From assembly GCF_000424265.1 (NCBI RefSeq), contig NZ_KE384154.1, forward strand, positions 32,180 to 96,179: 64,000 nt of DNA. The letters are read 5' to 3'. Positions 45,926-55,263 of the stretch are shown one piece after another. The stretch is from Butyrivibrio sp. WCD3002 (lineage in GTDB: Bacteria > Bacillota > Clostridia > Lachnospirales > Lachnospiraceae). Made by a program: the position numbers and the translations under genes. A model generated the notes under the pieces. The model was not told the DNA's origin. It did no database searches and saw only the letters and a program-made list of their open reading frames with translations. The stretch's first letter is position 1, and every line of letters starts with the position of its first letter.

Positions 45926-47194
45926 TTATTTCTTCTGTAAGAAATCCGGTATTGTAAGACTTCTGGGTGCTACACTGCTGCGAACCTCAGGTGTTGATCT
46001 AAGTCCGGGTGCGGGCTTAGCTGTCTGCTGAGTGGGAGCAGGTGTAGAAGCAGTCTTCTGAGCAGCATTCTGAACTGCATTAGCATTCTCAAGTGTGCTT
46101 ATTGTAGGCTGCACAGTAGTCTGTGGAGTTATTGTCTGAGCTGTGGGCTGCTGTACTGTTGTCTGTGCCGGAGCTGCCTGTGTAGCAGTGGGCTGAGTTG
46201 TTGTCTGAGGACGAGTTGTAACCTTAGGTAAAGGTCCGTTGTTCTTATCCTCGATACCTGTAGCAATAACAGTTACGTTACAGGAATCAGACATTGTCTC
46301 ATCATACATAGCACCAAAGATGATATTTGCATCATCACCTGCAAGATTACGGATGTAATCAGCTGCAATGGAACCATCCATAAGTGAGATATCACCGGAT
46401 ACATTGATGATAACGTTGGATGCACCATTGATCTTGGTCTCAAGAAGAGGTGACTCAACTGCCATCTTAACAGCGTCTGTAGCCTTATCGTCACCCTTAC
46501 CGGATCCGATACCGATATGAGCAATACCCTTATCCTTCATGACTGTCTGTACATCAGCGAAGTCAAGATTGATAGCTGCAGGAACATTGATAAGATCAGT
46601 GATTCCCTGAACAGCCTGCTGAAGTACTTCGTCAGCCTTCTTAAGAGCATCAGGCATAGTAGTACGTCTGTCTACAATCTGAAGTAACTTATCGTTAGGG
46701 ATAACGATAAGAGTATCAACATTGTTCTTGATGGTATTAATACCATTCAGTGCGTTCTGCATACGAACTCTTGCCTCGAAAGCAAAAGGCTTCGTTACTA
46801 CACCAACAGTAAGAATACCCATATCCTTTGCAAGCTTAGCAACAACAGGAGCCGCACCGGTACCGGTACCGCCACCCATACCACAGGTAACAAATACCAT
46901 GTCAGCCCCCTTAAGAGCCTCGGTAATCTCCTCCTGACTTTCTTCAGCTGCTTTCTGACCGATTTCAGGCTTGGCTCCCGCACCAAGTCCCTTAGTCAGC
47001 TTCTCTCCTATCTGTAAAAGCTTAGGCGCTTTGCAAAGCTGAAGTGCCTGCTTATCTGTATTAATCCCGATAAATTCAACACCGGAAATACTTTCTTCCA
47101 CCATTCTGTTAACAGCGTTATTTCCTGCACCGCCAACCCCAACAACTATGATCTTGGCACCGGATTCTGCCTCGTTTGACTTTATTTCAAGCAA
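45926..47194 (-). CDS. ftsZ: cell division protein FtsZ
   Basis: The 422-residue tubulin-like GTPase forms the division ring. The GTP-binding core includes [18 protein letters not shown], the tubulin signature [15 protein letters not shown] and the synergy loop [12 protein letters not shown] Gln/Thr/Ala/Pro-rich unstructured linker (about 325-405) leads to the conserved C-terminal peptide [11 protein letters not shown], which binds partners such as SepF or FtsA. It is the last gene of the division cluster, 76 bases after ftsQ, and a strong terminator follows. Confidence 0.97.
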   Translation of the reverse strand: MLEIKSNEAESGAKIIVVGVGGAGNNAVNRMVEESISGVEFIGINTDKQALQLCKAPKLLQIGEKLTKGLGAGAKPEIGQKAAEESQEEITEALKGADMVFVTCGMGGGTGTGAAPVVAKLAKDMGILTVGVVTKPFAFEARVRMQNALNGINTIKNNVDTLIVIPNDKLLQIVDRRTTMPDALKKADEVLQQAVQGITDLINVPAAINLDFADVQTVMKDKGIAHIGIGSGKGDDKATDAVKMAVESPLLETKINGASNVIINVSGDISLMDGSIAADYIRNLAGDDANIIFGAMYDETMSDSCNVTVIATGIEDKNNGPLPKVTTRPQTTTQPTATQAAPAQTTVQQPTAQTITPQTTVQPTISTLENANAVQNAAQKTASTPAPTQQTAKPAPGLRSTPEVRSSVAPRSLTIPDFLQKK

Positions 47195-47270
47195 GATAGT
47201 GCTCCTCCTTCATAACTAAAACTCCTAAACTATATTATAATCTTTTTAGAAATTTTACAACATAGAATTT

Positions 47271-48068
47271 TTATTTTTTCTCTTCAAAAGTAATGTTCTG
47301 AGTATTTGAACTATAGTCTGACATTTCCAACACACCGCTTTTGCCCTCGAGTTTCGGCAAAATATACTGTAGCTGTATGATTTTCTCATCAATATTTTCA
47401 TTAGTTCCCAAACTTACTTCCACGGAACCAAAGTAAATATAAATGTGAAATTCGCTGTCAAAAAATATTTTATCGGCTTCCAGTTCATATTTTGTTAATA
47501 CTTGTGTAACATCCAGAATTTCGGCAAAAATACTCTCATCCTCAACGGGAAGCTTTTCATGGAGAACCACGTAGTCAAAGCTAAGGCCAAGCACCAGAGG
47601 AACACCCTCCGAGGGTTCGCTGGAGGTCTCGACCACTATTCCGTCTCTGTCAAAATAAATATATCTGTCGAGGTACTTAACATATCCGGCTACAGCCTTC
47701 TCATAGACATTGATCTTGATGGTGTCGGGAGAAACGACCTCAACGTCCATTTTTTCCACAAAGGGGATACCTGTAATGGCCTTATTTCGGTATTTAAACG
47801 ACAGATAGATGGAGTTATGACCGAATCTTCCATCCATGACCATGTCCATTATTTCCTGATCGGTGTAGTGCGTATTTCCGTCAACATATGTATTTACAAC
47901 CGTATAATTTTTATAGATATATATTCCGGCAGACAAAGCCGCAATAAGAAGGACAATCGCGAAACCGCCGAGAATAAAAAGACTTTTGTGTAACATAAAC
48001 AGCTCCCCAAAGCTCATTCGGGGAGCACTTTCCCTATATCCTTTTACACGCTTTCGTCTTTTAACCAT
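47271..48068 (-). CDS. ftsQ: cell division protein FtsQ/DivIB
   Basis: A 265-residue bitopic membrane protein. A basic cytoplasmic N-terminus (KRRKRVKGYR) precedes one membrane helix (about 33-55, FILGGFAIVLLIAALSAGIY). Then comes a POTRA domain (VNTYVDGNTHYTDQEIMDMV) and the FtsQ/DivIB domain (YVKYLDRYIYFDRDGIVVET). It stabilises the FtsL-FtsB complex at the septum. The frame has GTG codons from 48074, but ATG 48068 is the better start. A classic ribosome-binding site is lacking, so translation may depend on coupling with ftsW, which ends 14 bases upstream. Confidence 0.88.
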   Translation of the reverse strand: MVKRRKRVKGYRESAPRMSFGELFMLHKSLFILGGFAIVLLIAALSAGIYIYKNYTVVNTYVDGNTHYTDQEIMDMVMDGRFGHNSIYLSFKYRNKAITGIPFVEKMDVEVVSPDTIKINVYEKAVAGYVKYLDRYIYFDRDGIVVETSSEPSEGVPLVLGLSFDYVVLHEKLPVEDESIFAEILDVTQVLTKYELEADKIFFDSEFHIYIYFGSVEVSLGTNENIDEKIIQLQYILPKLEGKSGVLEMSDYSSNTQNITFEEKK

Positions 48069-48081
48069 CACCACGTTCTAC

Positions 48082-49230
48082 TCAAAGTTCAATATTTCTC
48101 GCGACGTTAAACACAATTCCAATCTCAATCAGCAAAAATACGGTAGCACTTCCGCCGTAGCTGATAAAGGGCAGAGTGATACCCGTGTTGGGGATTGTGT
48201 TGGTCACAACGGCCACGTTAAGAATTACCTGCAGTGCGATATGTCCTATAACGCCAATAACAAGCAGCGCCCCGTACATATCCGGTGCATTATTGGCCAC
48301 GATGACCATTCGCCAAATAAGCAGTGCAAACATGAAAAGAACCGCAATTGCTCCGAAAAGCCCCAGTTCCTCACATATAATAGAAAATATCATATCATTT
48401 TGAGCTTCAGGAATAAAGCCCAGCTTCTGCATGCTTTCGCCAAGACCTTTTCCGAATATTCCGCCGGAGCCTATGGCATACAAGGCCTGAAGTGTCTGAT
48501 AGCCCTTATCGTTTACATAAGCCTCAGGATCAAGCCATGCAAGGATTCGTACGAATCTGAAATTAAGCTCGCTGTTATATCCCGCCTTCGCGACAGAAAA
48601 TACAACTATGGCCGCCAACCCCACGAGACCGGTGACGATCAGTATAAATCTTCGATATCCAGGAGTTGATACAAAAAGCATCAGGAAAGTAATTCCGTAA
48701 ATAATGATCGCAGAGCTTAGGTTTTCAGTGATCTGCCAGACCATAATACTTATTGGCGCAGGAATCATGAAGGTGATCCAAAAGCCCCTTGTGGTTGCAA
48801 TATTTCTGTTTATCGCAGCTATAAGAGACGCCATTACTATGATCATGCACAGCTTTGCGACCTCAGCAGGCTGAATACCCACAGGGCCGAATCTGAGCCA
48901 TCTTCTGGCACCGTTTACCTCTTTACCAAGTGCAGTCTTAACAAGAAGGACTACTACTGCTGATACCGCATACAAAAATATCGCAAACTTTTTATAAATC
49001 CGATACGGTATCCTTGAAACAACGGCCATTATTACTATTCCCAGCACAGTAAAGCCAAGCTGCTTCTTGAAATAATACGCTGAATCATGGTAATCGATAG
49101 CAGCCTCGTATGAACTTGTTGAATATAGCATGATCAGACCAAAAGTAAGCAGAAACAGCACGATAAAAATCATACTGTAATCCACGTACAGCTCTCTCTT
49201 TGGTCTGTCGATGGTTCTTACTGCCTGCAT
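48082..49230 (-). CDS. ftsW: peptidoglycan polymerase FtsW (SEDS family)
   Basis: The 382-residue membrane protein has about ten helices. Conserved SEDS segments include GARRWLRFGPVGIQPAEVAKL (about 106-126) and, near the C-terminus, NTGITLPFISYGGSATVFLL, and the QTLQALYAIGSGGIFGKGLGES loop. It polymerises lipid II with its cognate class B penicillin-binding protein. RodA is similar, but the neighbours murD, ftsQ and ftsZ point to FtsW. No murG follows, unlike the usual order. Confidence 0.93.
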   Translation of the reverse strand: MQAVRTIDRPKRELYVDYSMIFIVLFLLTFGLIMLYSTSSYEAAIDYHDSAYYFKKQLGFTVLGIVIMAVVSRIPYRIYKKFAIFLYAVSAVVVLLVKTALGKEVNGARRWLRFGPVGIQPAEVAKLCMIIVMASLIAAINRNIATTRGFWITFMIPAPISIMVWQITENLSSAIIIYGITFLMLFVSTPGYRRFILIVTGLVGLAAIVVFSVAKAGYNSELNFRFVRILAWLDPEAYVNDKGYQTLQALYAIGSGGIFGKGLGESMQKLGFIPEAQNDMIFSIICEELGLFGAIAVLFMFALLIWRMVIVANNAPDMYGALLVIGVIGHIALQVILNVAVVTNTIPNTGITLPFISYGGSATVFLLIEIGIVFNVARNIEL

Positions 49231-49247
49231 AAATCTCCCCTCAAGGC

Positions 49248-50621
49248 TTACTTAAGACCGTTTACATAGTCCTTAAACTGTTTACCGCGCACCTCATAGC
49301 TGGGGAACATATCCCAGCTTGCACACGCAGGTGAAAGTAAAACCGCATCTCCTGAAACAGCATTGTCACTACAATATTTAAGTGCATCCTTAAAGGAATC
49401 CATGAAAACATAATCATGGAAGCCGTTTTTATCTGCACACTGTGCTATCTTTTCCTTGGTTGCACCAATGAGAACAAGCTTTTTAACCTTTCCGTCAAAG
49501 GCATTGATCCACTCATCATACTCACTGCCCTTATCATAACCTCCGCCAATGAGGTATGTGGGCCTGCACATTGCCTTGATACCCTGAATTGCAGCATCGG
49601 GATTTGTTCCCTTTGAATCGTTGTAATAGGTTACTCCGTTTTTGGTAGCAACGTATTCTATTCTGTGTTCAACTGCCTTGAAGTCATGAACCACCTTAAG
49701 AATTGTCTCCATGGGTACATCCATGGCTCTGCCCATGGCGATAGCTGCCATAACATTCTCATAATTACATGTACCTACAAGATTCATATCATTAACATTC
49801 ATGACAAAGGTTGAATTGCCATTCTCCGCATACATGATCTCATCATCAACAAGGTAGTAACCGTTATCAAGCTTTGATGAAGATGAGAAAAATACCACCT
49901 TAGCAGGGCATCTGTCCGCAAAAGCTCTTGTGTATTCGTTATCGTAATTGAGAACGCAGGTGTCCTCTTTTGTCTGATTATTGGTAATATTCTCCTTCAT
50001 GGAAGCATAGCATTCCATGGTATGATGTCTGTTTAAATGATCGGGTGTGATGTTGAGAATAGCTGAAACTGAGGCATGAAAATTCTCAACAGCTTCAAGC
50101 TGGAAGCTGCTTATTTCGCCGATTGAAACCGTGTCATCAGTCATCTCAAGAGCACGCTCTGCGTAGGAATATCCGATATTTCCAACTACATAGGTAGATG
50201 CAAAATGAGCTGCCATTATCTCACCAACAAGTGTTGTAGTTGTGGTCTTACCATTTGTGCCTGTTATTGCCACCATTCTGCCTTTTGCAAAATTATAGGC
50301 AAGCTCTATCTCACTCCACACCGGGATTCCGGCCTCTTTGAGTCTGAGCATGATGGGTGAGTCCATAGGAACCGCAGGGCTTGGCACCACAAGAACGATT
50401 TCCTTTATTTTTTCATCGGGAAGCTGGCCAATTATAATCTCAGGTTCCTCACCTTTATAGCCCTCAAGCTTTACCCTTACTTCTCTCTCATATACCTTTG
50501 TATTTTCATCAAGAATAACGGGAACCGCCCCAGCTTTTCCAAGAAGCTTAGCACTTCCGATGCCGGAAATGCCTGTTCCGATTATAAGTACCTTGTTACC
50601 TTTTAAATCCTGTGCTTTCAT
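49248..50621 (-). CDS. murD: UDP-N-acetylmuramoyl-L-alanine--D-glutamate ligase
   Basis: The 457-residue cytoplasmic ligase adds D-glutamate to the peptidoglycan precursor. The N-terminal UDP-binding domain has LIIGTGISGIGSAKLLGKAG, the central ATPase domain has VAITGTNGKTTTTTLVGEI (P-loop, about 113-131) and ILNITPDHLNRH, and the C-terminal domain has YNDSKGTNPDAAIQGI and LLSPACASWDMF. Motifs and length are full. It lies between the penicillin-binding-protein gene and ftsW, where mraY and murF are also expected in many Firmicutes but are absent here. Confidence 0.95.
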   Translation of the reverse strand: MKAQDLKGNKVLIIGTGISGIGSAKLLGKAGAVPVILDENTKVYEREVRVKLEGYKGEEPEIIIGQLPDEKIKEIVLVVPSPAVPMDSPIMLRLKEAGIPVWSEIELAYNFAKGRMVAITGTNGKTTTTTLVGEIMAAHFASTYVVGNIGYSYAERALEMTDDTVSIGEISSFQLEAVENFHASVSAILNITPDHLNRHHTMECYASMKENITNNQTKEDTCVLNYDNEYTRAFADRCPAKVVFFSSSSKLDNGYYLVDDEIMYAENGNSTFVMNVNDMNLVGTCNYENVMAAIAMGRAMDVPMETILKVVHDFKAVEHRIEYVATKNGVTYYNDSKGTNPDAAIQGIKAMCRPTYLIGGGYDKGSEYDEWINAFDGKVKKLVLIGATKEKIAQCADKNGFHDYVFMDSFKDALKYCSDNAVSGDAVLLSPACASWDMFPSYEVRGKQFKDYVNGLK

Positions 50622-50636
50622 AACAATTCTCCCCTT

Positions 50637-52955
50637 TTATTCGCCAAAATCAGGAAGCGGATCTCCACCGATCATGTGTCCGTCCTCCGGATCAATAAAT
50701 CCACCTGTTTCCGGGTCAATATAATACCCCGTTTCGGGATCCATTTCAAATGACTTCCATATAGGTCCTTTGTTTTCATCCTCGTCTTCGCCGATGTTTT
50801 CAGGGTTTTCCTCGCCCTCAGGAATTTTTTCCCAAATTCCATCTGTGCCATCTGCGCCGTCTTCTGTGACAGCATTTTCATCACCCTCGGCATTCTCACC
50901 GGATTCGCCTTCTGCACCTTCTACGCCCTCAGCAGCTTCGCCTTCCTCGCCATCTTCGGATTCCACAACCTCTGCCTCCTGCGCAGCACTCATCATGATT
51001 TCCTTTTCTCTGAGTGCTTCAAGCTCTGCCTGCTCTTCCTCGGTTACAGGCTCTGTCATAGGAAAGTTGAGATAAGGGAGTGCTTCTGTAAGAACAGCTC
51101 TTACTATTCTTGTGGCAAACTTCGCATCGTCCTGCTCAACTGTATTTGGTCTGTCTACCACAACGTAAATCGCAATCTGGGGATCATTTGCAGGAGCATA
51201 GCCCATGAAGGAAACCACGTACTGTCTGTTTCCACGGGGTACTGTCTGAGCTGTTCCTGTCTTTCCGCCGATCATGTAGCCTGCGGGTCTTGCTGTTTTA
51301 CCTGTACCCTCTTCACCGGCTACAACCTGGTTACAATACTCAATTATTTTATCTGAGGTAGACTCAGAAACCGTCTGTCTTAAAATTCTGGGTTCAATGC
51401 TCTTAACTGTTGCTCCGGATGAATTCTGGATCTTGCTTACAACGTGAGGCTCGTAAAAGTTTCCGCCGTTCACAAGTGAGCTGAAGGCAGTGATCATCTC
51501 GATCATATCTACGTTAAAGCCCTGTCCGAAGGTACCTGTTGCAAGCTCTGTTGAGCCCATATTTTCAGCTGTGTAGGTAAGGCCTTCTGTTCTTGCTTCC
51601 CCGGCAAGATCAACGTTTGTCTTAAGGCCGAAGCCAAACTGCTTCTGGAATTTGCAGAAGATATCCTGACCGATTACCTGACCGATTTTCATCATGGCAA
51701 CGTTACAGGAAATCTCTATTCCACGCTCAACAGAAACTGCGCCGTCACCGTATCTGTTGTGGCAGTGAATTTTGTAGCCACCGATTTCGAGGTAACCGTT
51801 ACAGTCATATACTTCGTTACCTGTTATTTTTCCTGCTTCAAGTCCTGTAGCTACAGTAAAGGGCTTCGCAACGGAACCGGGCTCGTAGGTGTCTGATATG
51901 CAGAAATTCCTCCAAAGAGCATTGAGGTTCCACATTTTCTCCTCATCACTCATGCCATCAAGCATTTCCTGGTTAATGTAAACACCGGAATCATATATGC
52001 TCTCACCGGCAACCTTGTTACCGTTTTCATCTACTCTTGGCATTCCAATGAGATTTTCCAGATTCTTGGTATCATTCAGGTCAAATGTGGGATAGCTGGC
52101 CATAGCAAGGATGTCTCCGGTATGGATATCCATCATGATACAGCCCACATTATTTGCCGCATTGCCTTCTCGGGCACTGTCTTTATAGGTCTCGTTGAAT
52201 TCGCGAAGGTGCTTTTCTACTATTGACTGGAGATTACCGTCAATTGTGGAAACAATAGTGTTTCCGTCAATTGCAGGGATTGTGGTTCTCTCAAGGTTAG
52301 AATCCTCATCGAGATAACCATAAATTCGGCCGTTTGATCCGCTAAGCTCGTCGTTGTAATACTCTTCAAGTCCGAAAATCCCGTTGTTATCGCTTGTGGT
52401 AAAGCCCACAACGTCAGCCGCCATGGAGCCGTTGGGATATTTTCTGATGTAGTTTTCTTCAAACCATACACCCTGAATGAGCTTGTTATAATTTTCAGTG
52501 CCGTAAGTTATCATGGACTGGAATTCACTGATCTCATCATAGGAAAGCTGTTTTGCCAGCGTATAGTACTGTGAATTCGGGTTATCAGCTATATATTTTC
52601 TGATCTCGCTCTCATCAAAGCCAAAATGCGAAACCAGAGCTTCCACTGTGGGTTCTAAGAATTTTTCATCGGAAAGGATTATCTTGGCATCAAGAATTAC
52701 GTTGTAAACCTTTTCACTGTAGGCAAGAACCGTTCCGTTTGCATCTACAATCTCACCTCTTCTGAAGGGAATTGTTGATGAGTCGTATTTTTGCTGGGAT
52801 AAAACCTGCTTTTCATACTCTTTTCCATTGTCTCTTGTGATTACAAAAAGTCTGACTCCAAGCAGTACAAAAGCTAGCAGTATGATTGCGAACAGTACTG
52901 CCAGCTTCTTTTTCATTGCCAATGTGAATTTTTGGGTGTTCTTTTTCTTACTCAT
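50637..52955 (-). CDS. class B penicillin-binding protein (FtsI/SpoVD-like) with acidic tail
   Basis: The 772-residue transpeptidase has a short cytoplasmic N-terminus, one membrane helix (about 14-36), a dimerisation domain and a transpeptidase domain. Active-site motifs are SVAKPF (about 367), SCN (about 419) and KTGTAQT (about 562). Downstream of residue 640 the PASTA repeats of SpoVD or PBP2X are missing. Instead there is a roughly 130-residue Glu/Gly-rich tail that ends in near-repeats DPETGYYIDPETGGFIDPED. This acidic extracytoplasmic tail is unusual and may bind the wall or calcium. The gene lies 22 bases after ftsL, so it is the septal enzyme working with FtsW. Confidence 0.92.
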   Translation of the reverse strand: MSKKKNTQKFTLAMKKKLAVLFAIILLAFVLLGVRLFVITRDNGKEYEKQVLSQQKYDSSTIPFRRGEIVDANGTVLAYSEKVYNVILDAKIILSDEKFLEPTVEALVSHFGFDESEIRKYIADNPNSQYYTLAKQLSYDEISEFQSMITYGTENYNKLIQGVWFEENYIRKYPNGSMAADVVGFTTSDNNGIFGLEEYYNDELSGSNGRIYGYLDEDSNLERTTIPAIDGNTIVSTIDGNLQSIVEKHLREFNETYKDSAREGNAANNVGCIMMDIHTGDILAMASYPTFDLNDTKNLENLIGMPRVDENGNKVAGESIYDSGVYINQEMLDGMSDEEKMWNLNALWRNFCISDTYEPGSVAKPFTVATGLEAGKITGNEVYDCNGYLEIGGYKIHCHNRYGDGAVSVERGIEISCNVAMMKIGQVIGQDIFCKFQKQFGFGLKTNVDLAGEARTEGLTYTAENMGSTELATGTFGQGFNVDMIEMITAFSSLVNGGNFYEPHVVSKIQNSSGATVKSIEPRILRQTVSESTSDKIIEYCNQVVAGEEGTGKTARPAGYMIGGKTGTAQTVPRGNRQYVVSFMGYAPANDPQIAIYVVVDRPNTVEQDDAKFATRIVRAVLTEALPYLNFPMTEPVTEEEQAELEALREKEIMMSAAQEAEVVESEDGEEGEAAEGVEGAEGESGENAEGDENAVTEDGADGTDGIWEKIPEGEENPENIGEDEDENKGPIWKSFEMDPETGYYIDPETGGFIDPEDGHMIGGDPLPDFGE

Positions 52956-52977
52956 AACTTACTTCCGGGCATTCCTT

Positions 52978-53424
52978 TTAATTTCCATCCGGTATCGGTG
53001 CAACCTGTCTTACATAGTCGTTTCCGCCGCCACCTGAATAAGTAACAATCTGTCCTTCAGTAGCATAAGTCATACCATATTCGCCTATGGCGATTCTTTT
53101 TATTTCCTCAAGATCAAGATTGCTAACCGCTTTATTATAAGCCTCATCATTGTCTTGTTTCAAACTATTTAATCTGGCCTCCATGGTTGATATTGTTTTT
53201 ACGCTGTTTTTAATATCAGCCTGAAGTGTTATATACATTGAAAGTACGCCGCCTGCAAGGACTACTGCAAGTGAAAGTCCAAGCAGTGTAGGAAGGCTCA
53301 TTCTGTGTGCTCTTTTTCTTGCCTGTGCTCTCTTCTGAACATGAAGGGGCACTTCTCTATCCTGTCTTCTGACAGGCGCATTATGTTTTCTTACGGTGTT
53401 TCCGTAAACGTAATTTCTCTCCAT
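52978..53424 (-). CDS. ftsL: cell division protein FtsL-like
   Basis: A 148-residue bitopic protein with a basic cytoplasmic N-terminus (RRQDREVPLHVQKRAQARKR), one membrane helix (about 45-68, LPTLLGLSLAVVLAGGVLSM) and an extracytoplasmic coiled coil (IKNSVKTISTMEARLNSLKQ). This size and layout, between rsmH and the penicillin-binding-protein gene, are those of FtsL even though the family is poorly conserved. The end of the protein is Gly/Tyr-rich (YSGGGGNDYV). Confidence 0.83.
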   Translation of the reverse strand: MERNYVYGNTVRKHNAPVRRQDREVPLHVQKRAQARKRAHRMSLPTLLGLSLAVVLAGGVLSMYITLQADIKNSVKTISTMEARLNSLKQDNDEAYNKAVSNLDLEEIKRIAIGEYGMTYATEGQIVTYSGGGGNDYVRQVAPIPDGN

Positions 53425-53509
53425 AATATTCCCCCGCTAATCCCCATAAATTCAGTGCACCGGGATTTAACGTCTAGTCTTCATTTTTTGTCCCCATAAG
53501 AAATGTAAT

Positions 53510-54454
53510 TTAGGATTCTTCTCTTTTCTCGAATACCCTAAGTTTTGCACTTGCGCTTCTGGAATTCTCTGAAAGCTCCTGCTCTGAAGGCAGAATAGGT
53601 TTTCTTGTGATTACTTTTCCTTTTGATTTTTTGCCGCATACACATATCGGAATTTCCGGAGGGCATGTGCATGGGTTTTCATTTTTTCTGAAATTGTTTT
53701 TAACAATTCGGTCCTCAAGCGAATGGAAGGTTATTACGCATATCCTTCCGCCGGGAGCCAGAAAATCTATCATTCCGTCGAGAGAGTTTTCAAGGACGTC
53801 GAGTTCCCTGTTACAGGCAATTCTAAGTGCCTGAAAGGTTCTCTTTGAGGGGTGTCCTCCTTTTTCTCTCATCCTCGCAGGAATGGCAGCCTTGATTATG
53901 TCGTTTAATTCAAAAGTAGTTTCTATAGGCTTTTCGCTTCGTCTTGCAACTATGTGCTTGGCGATGTTTTTGGCGAATTTATCTTCGCCATAGTTTTTTA
54001 TGATATGAAAAATCTCCATTTCAGAGAATTCATTCACAATTGTTCCGGCAGTAAGCTCCTGCCTTCTGTCCATTCTCATATCGAGAGGTGTATCGAATCT
54101 GTAGGTGAAGCCTCTCTCTTCGTTATCAAGCTGGAATGAAGAAACTCCAAGATCAAGCAGAATTCCATCCACGCTGTCTATTCCAAGCTCTCTTATTCTG
54201 CTGACAGCATTTTCGTAGTTGTCACGGATGATGGTCACTCTGTCGCCAAAGGGCTTAAGTCTTTCGCTGGCCGCTTTTATGGCATCTTCATCCTGATCAA
54301 TACCGATAAGTCTCCCTTTATCGGAAAGCTTTTCGGCAATATGGCTGGAATGTCCGGCACCGCCCAGTGTTCCATCTACATAAATGCCATCAGGCTTTAT
54401 ATTCAGATTGTCTATTACTTCATTTAGAAGTACTGAGTAATGCTTGAATTCCAT
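53510..54454 (-). CDS. rsmH: 16S rRNA (cytosine1402-N4)-methyltransferase
   Basis: The 314-residue methyltransferase modifies C1402 of 16S rRNA with S-adenosylmethionine. It starts [16 protein letters not shown], followed by the SAM-binding motif [19 protein letters not shown], then [11 protein letters not shown] and [13 protein letters not shown], and it contains [18 protein letters not shown] and [18 protein letters not shown]. These are classic RsmH/MraW blocks. A Cys-rich loop ([18 protein letters not shown]) is typical of the family. It follows mraZ by about 90 bases and precedes ftsL. Confidence 0.96.
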   Translation of the reverse strand: MEFKHYSVLLNEVIDNLNIKPDGIYVDGTLGGAGHSSHIAEKLSDKGRLIGIDQDEDAIKAASERLKPFGDRVTIIRDNYENAVSRIRELGIDSVDGILLDLGVSSFQLDNEERGFTYRFDTPLDMRMDRRQELTAGTIVNEFSEMEIFHIIKNYGEDKFAKNIAKHIVARRSEKPIETTFELNDIIKAAIPARMREKGGHPSKRTFQALRIACNRELDVLENSLDGMIDFLAPGGRICVITFHSLEDRIVKNNFRKNENPCTCPPEIPICVCGKKSKGKVITRKPILPSEQELSENSRSASAKLRVFEKREES

Positions 54455-54544
54455 TTGCTCTCTTTCCTTATATCAGGTGCTGCGCCAAATATAACTCCGC
54501 GTGTTTCAGACACCATGCACCAGACTCGAAGTGCTTCGCATGGC

Positions 54545-54985
54545 TTAGATGCTTAAGCCGTACTCACTCATCTTGGCTGCGATGCTGTCTATATCATCAA
54601 AGGTTGTGGCATCCTCCCACTTATCCTTGCTCCAGATCTCGACGCGATTGCCGACACCTGCAACAACTGCTTCCTTTTCAATTGAAGCGTGGGTCAGCCA
54701 GTTGGATTTAAGAAGTATTCTTCCCTGCTTATCAAGCTCAACATCGTCAGCACCTGCCATGAAGAATCTTCCAAGCTGTCTGGCTCCGGGTATATCCATG
54801 GGCAAAGCTTTGAGCTTCTCTTCAAAGGCGTCCCAACCTTCCTGATCAAACGCAAAAAGACATCCATCAAAGCCCTTTGTTACAACGAACTGTTCTCCGA
54901 GCAGGTCGCGAAACTTGGCCGGGATGATCAGTCGCCCTTTTGCATCGATTGAATGGCTATATTCGCCCTTGTATGCCTTTCCCAT
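54545..54985 (-). CDS. mraZ: transcriptional regulator MraZ
   Basis: The 146-residue protein has two AbrB-like swapped-hairpin domains, each with the family's D-x-K/Q-GR block: YSHSIDAKGRLIIPAKFRDL (about 9-28) and ADDVELDKQGRILLKSNW (about 79-96). MraZ binds repeats in its own promoter and controls the dcw cluster. Four phased GTGG-type repeats lie directly upstream of ATG 54985. It is the first gene of the division operon. Length is normal. Confidence 0.96.
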   Translation of the reverse strand: MGKAYKGEYSHSIDAKGRLIIPAKFRDLLGEQFVVTKGFDGCLFAFDQEGWDAFEEKLKALPMDIPGARQLGRFFMAGADDVELDKQGRILLKSNWLTHASIEKEAVVAGVGNRVEIWSKDKWEDATTFDDIDSIAAKMSEYGLSI

Positions 54986-54988
54986 TAA

Positions 54989-55028
54989 TTTCTACCACAT
55001 TCCACCACTTTGTGACACTTTTTACCAC
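54989..55028 (-). promoter_or_regulatory. MraZ operator, four 10-bp repeats
   Basis: On the minus strand four consecutive decamers read GTGGTAAAAA, GTGTCACAAA, GTGGTGGAAT and GTGGTAGAAA (55028 down to 54989). Each starts GTG(G) with helical phasing, as described for MraZ binding boxes. The array sits between the promoter and the mraZ start codon, so binding should block initiation of the operon. Confidence 0.75.
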
Positions 55029-55036
55029 CTACATGT

Positions 55037-55065
55037 ATAATAAACCATTTTTTTACATTTAACAA
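55037..55065 (-). promoter_or_regulatory. promoter of the division cluster
   Basis: On the minus strand TTGTTA (55065-55060), 17 bases, TATTAT (55042-55037), just upstream of the MraZ boxes. Transcription should begin near 55030, inside the first box. Confidence 0.65.
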
Positions 55066-55100
55066 CCTCATGAAAAGCTCATTTTGTCTGATTTTGGGCA

Positions 55101-55130
55101 CAAAAAAGCCCCTCACCGTCCGGTGGGAGA
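55101..55130 (-). terminator. terminator upstream of the division cluster
   Basis: A stem with ACCG pairing CGGT plus flanking G/C pairs, followed on the minus strand by GGCTTTTTTG. It ends transcription from the CPBP-protease side. Just upstream, TTTGTCGACA occurs twice in tandem near 55157-55180. Confidence 0.6.
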
Positions 55131-55263
55131 CTCACCCATACAAGATATTGTATTTGTCGACATTTTGTCGACATATATTGTGCCTGTGATATTTTTTGTA
55201 AATTGCTAAATTTTTATAAACTTTTATGCCGGAACTTTCATGCGGATGTATTTGTTCGTTTTA

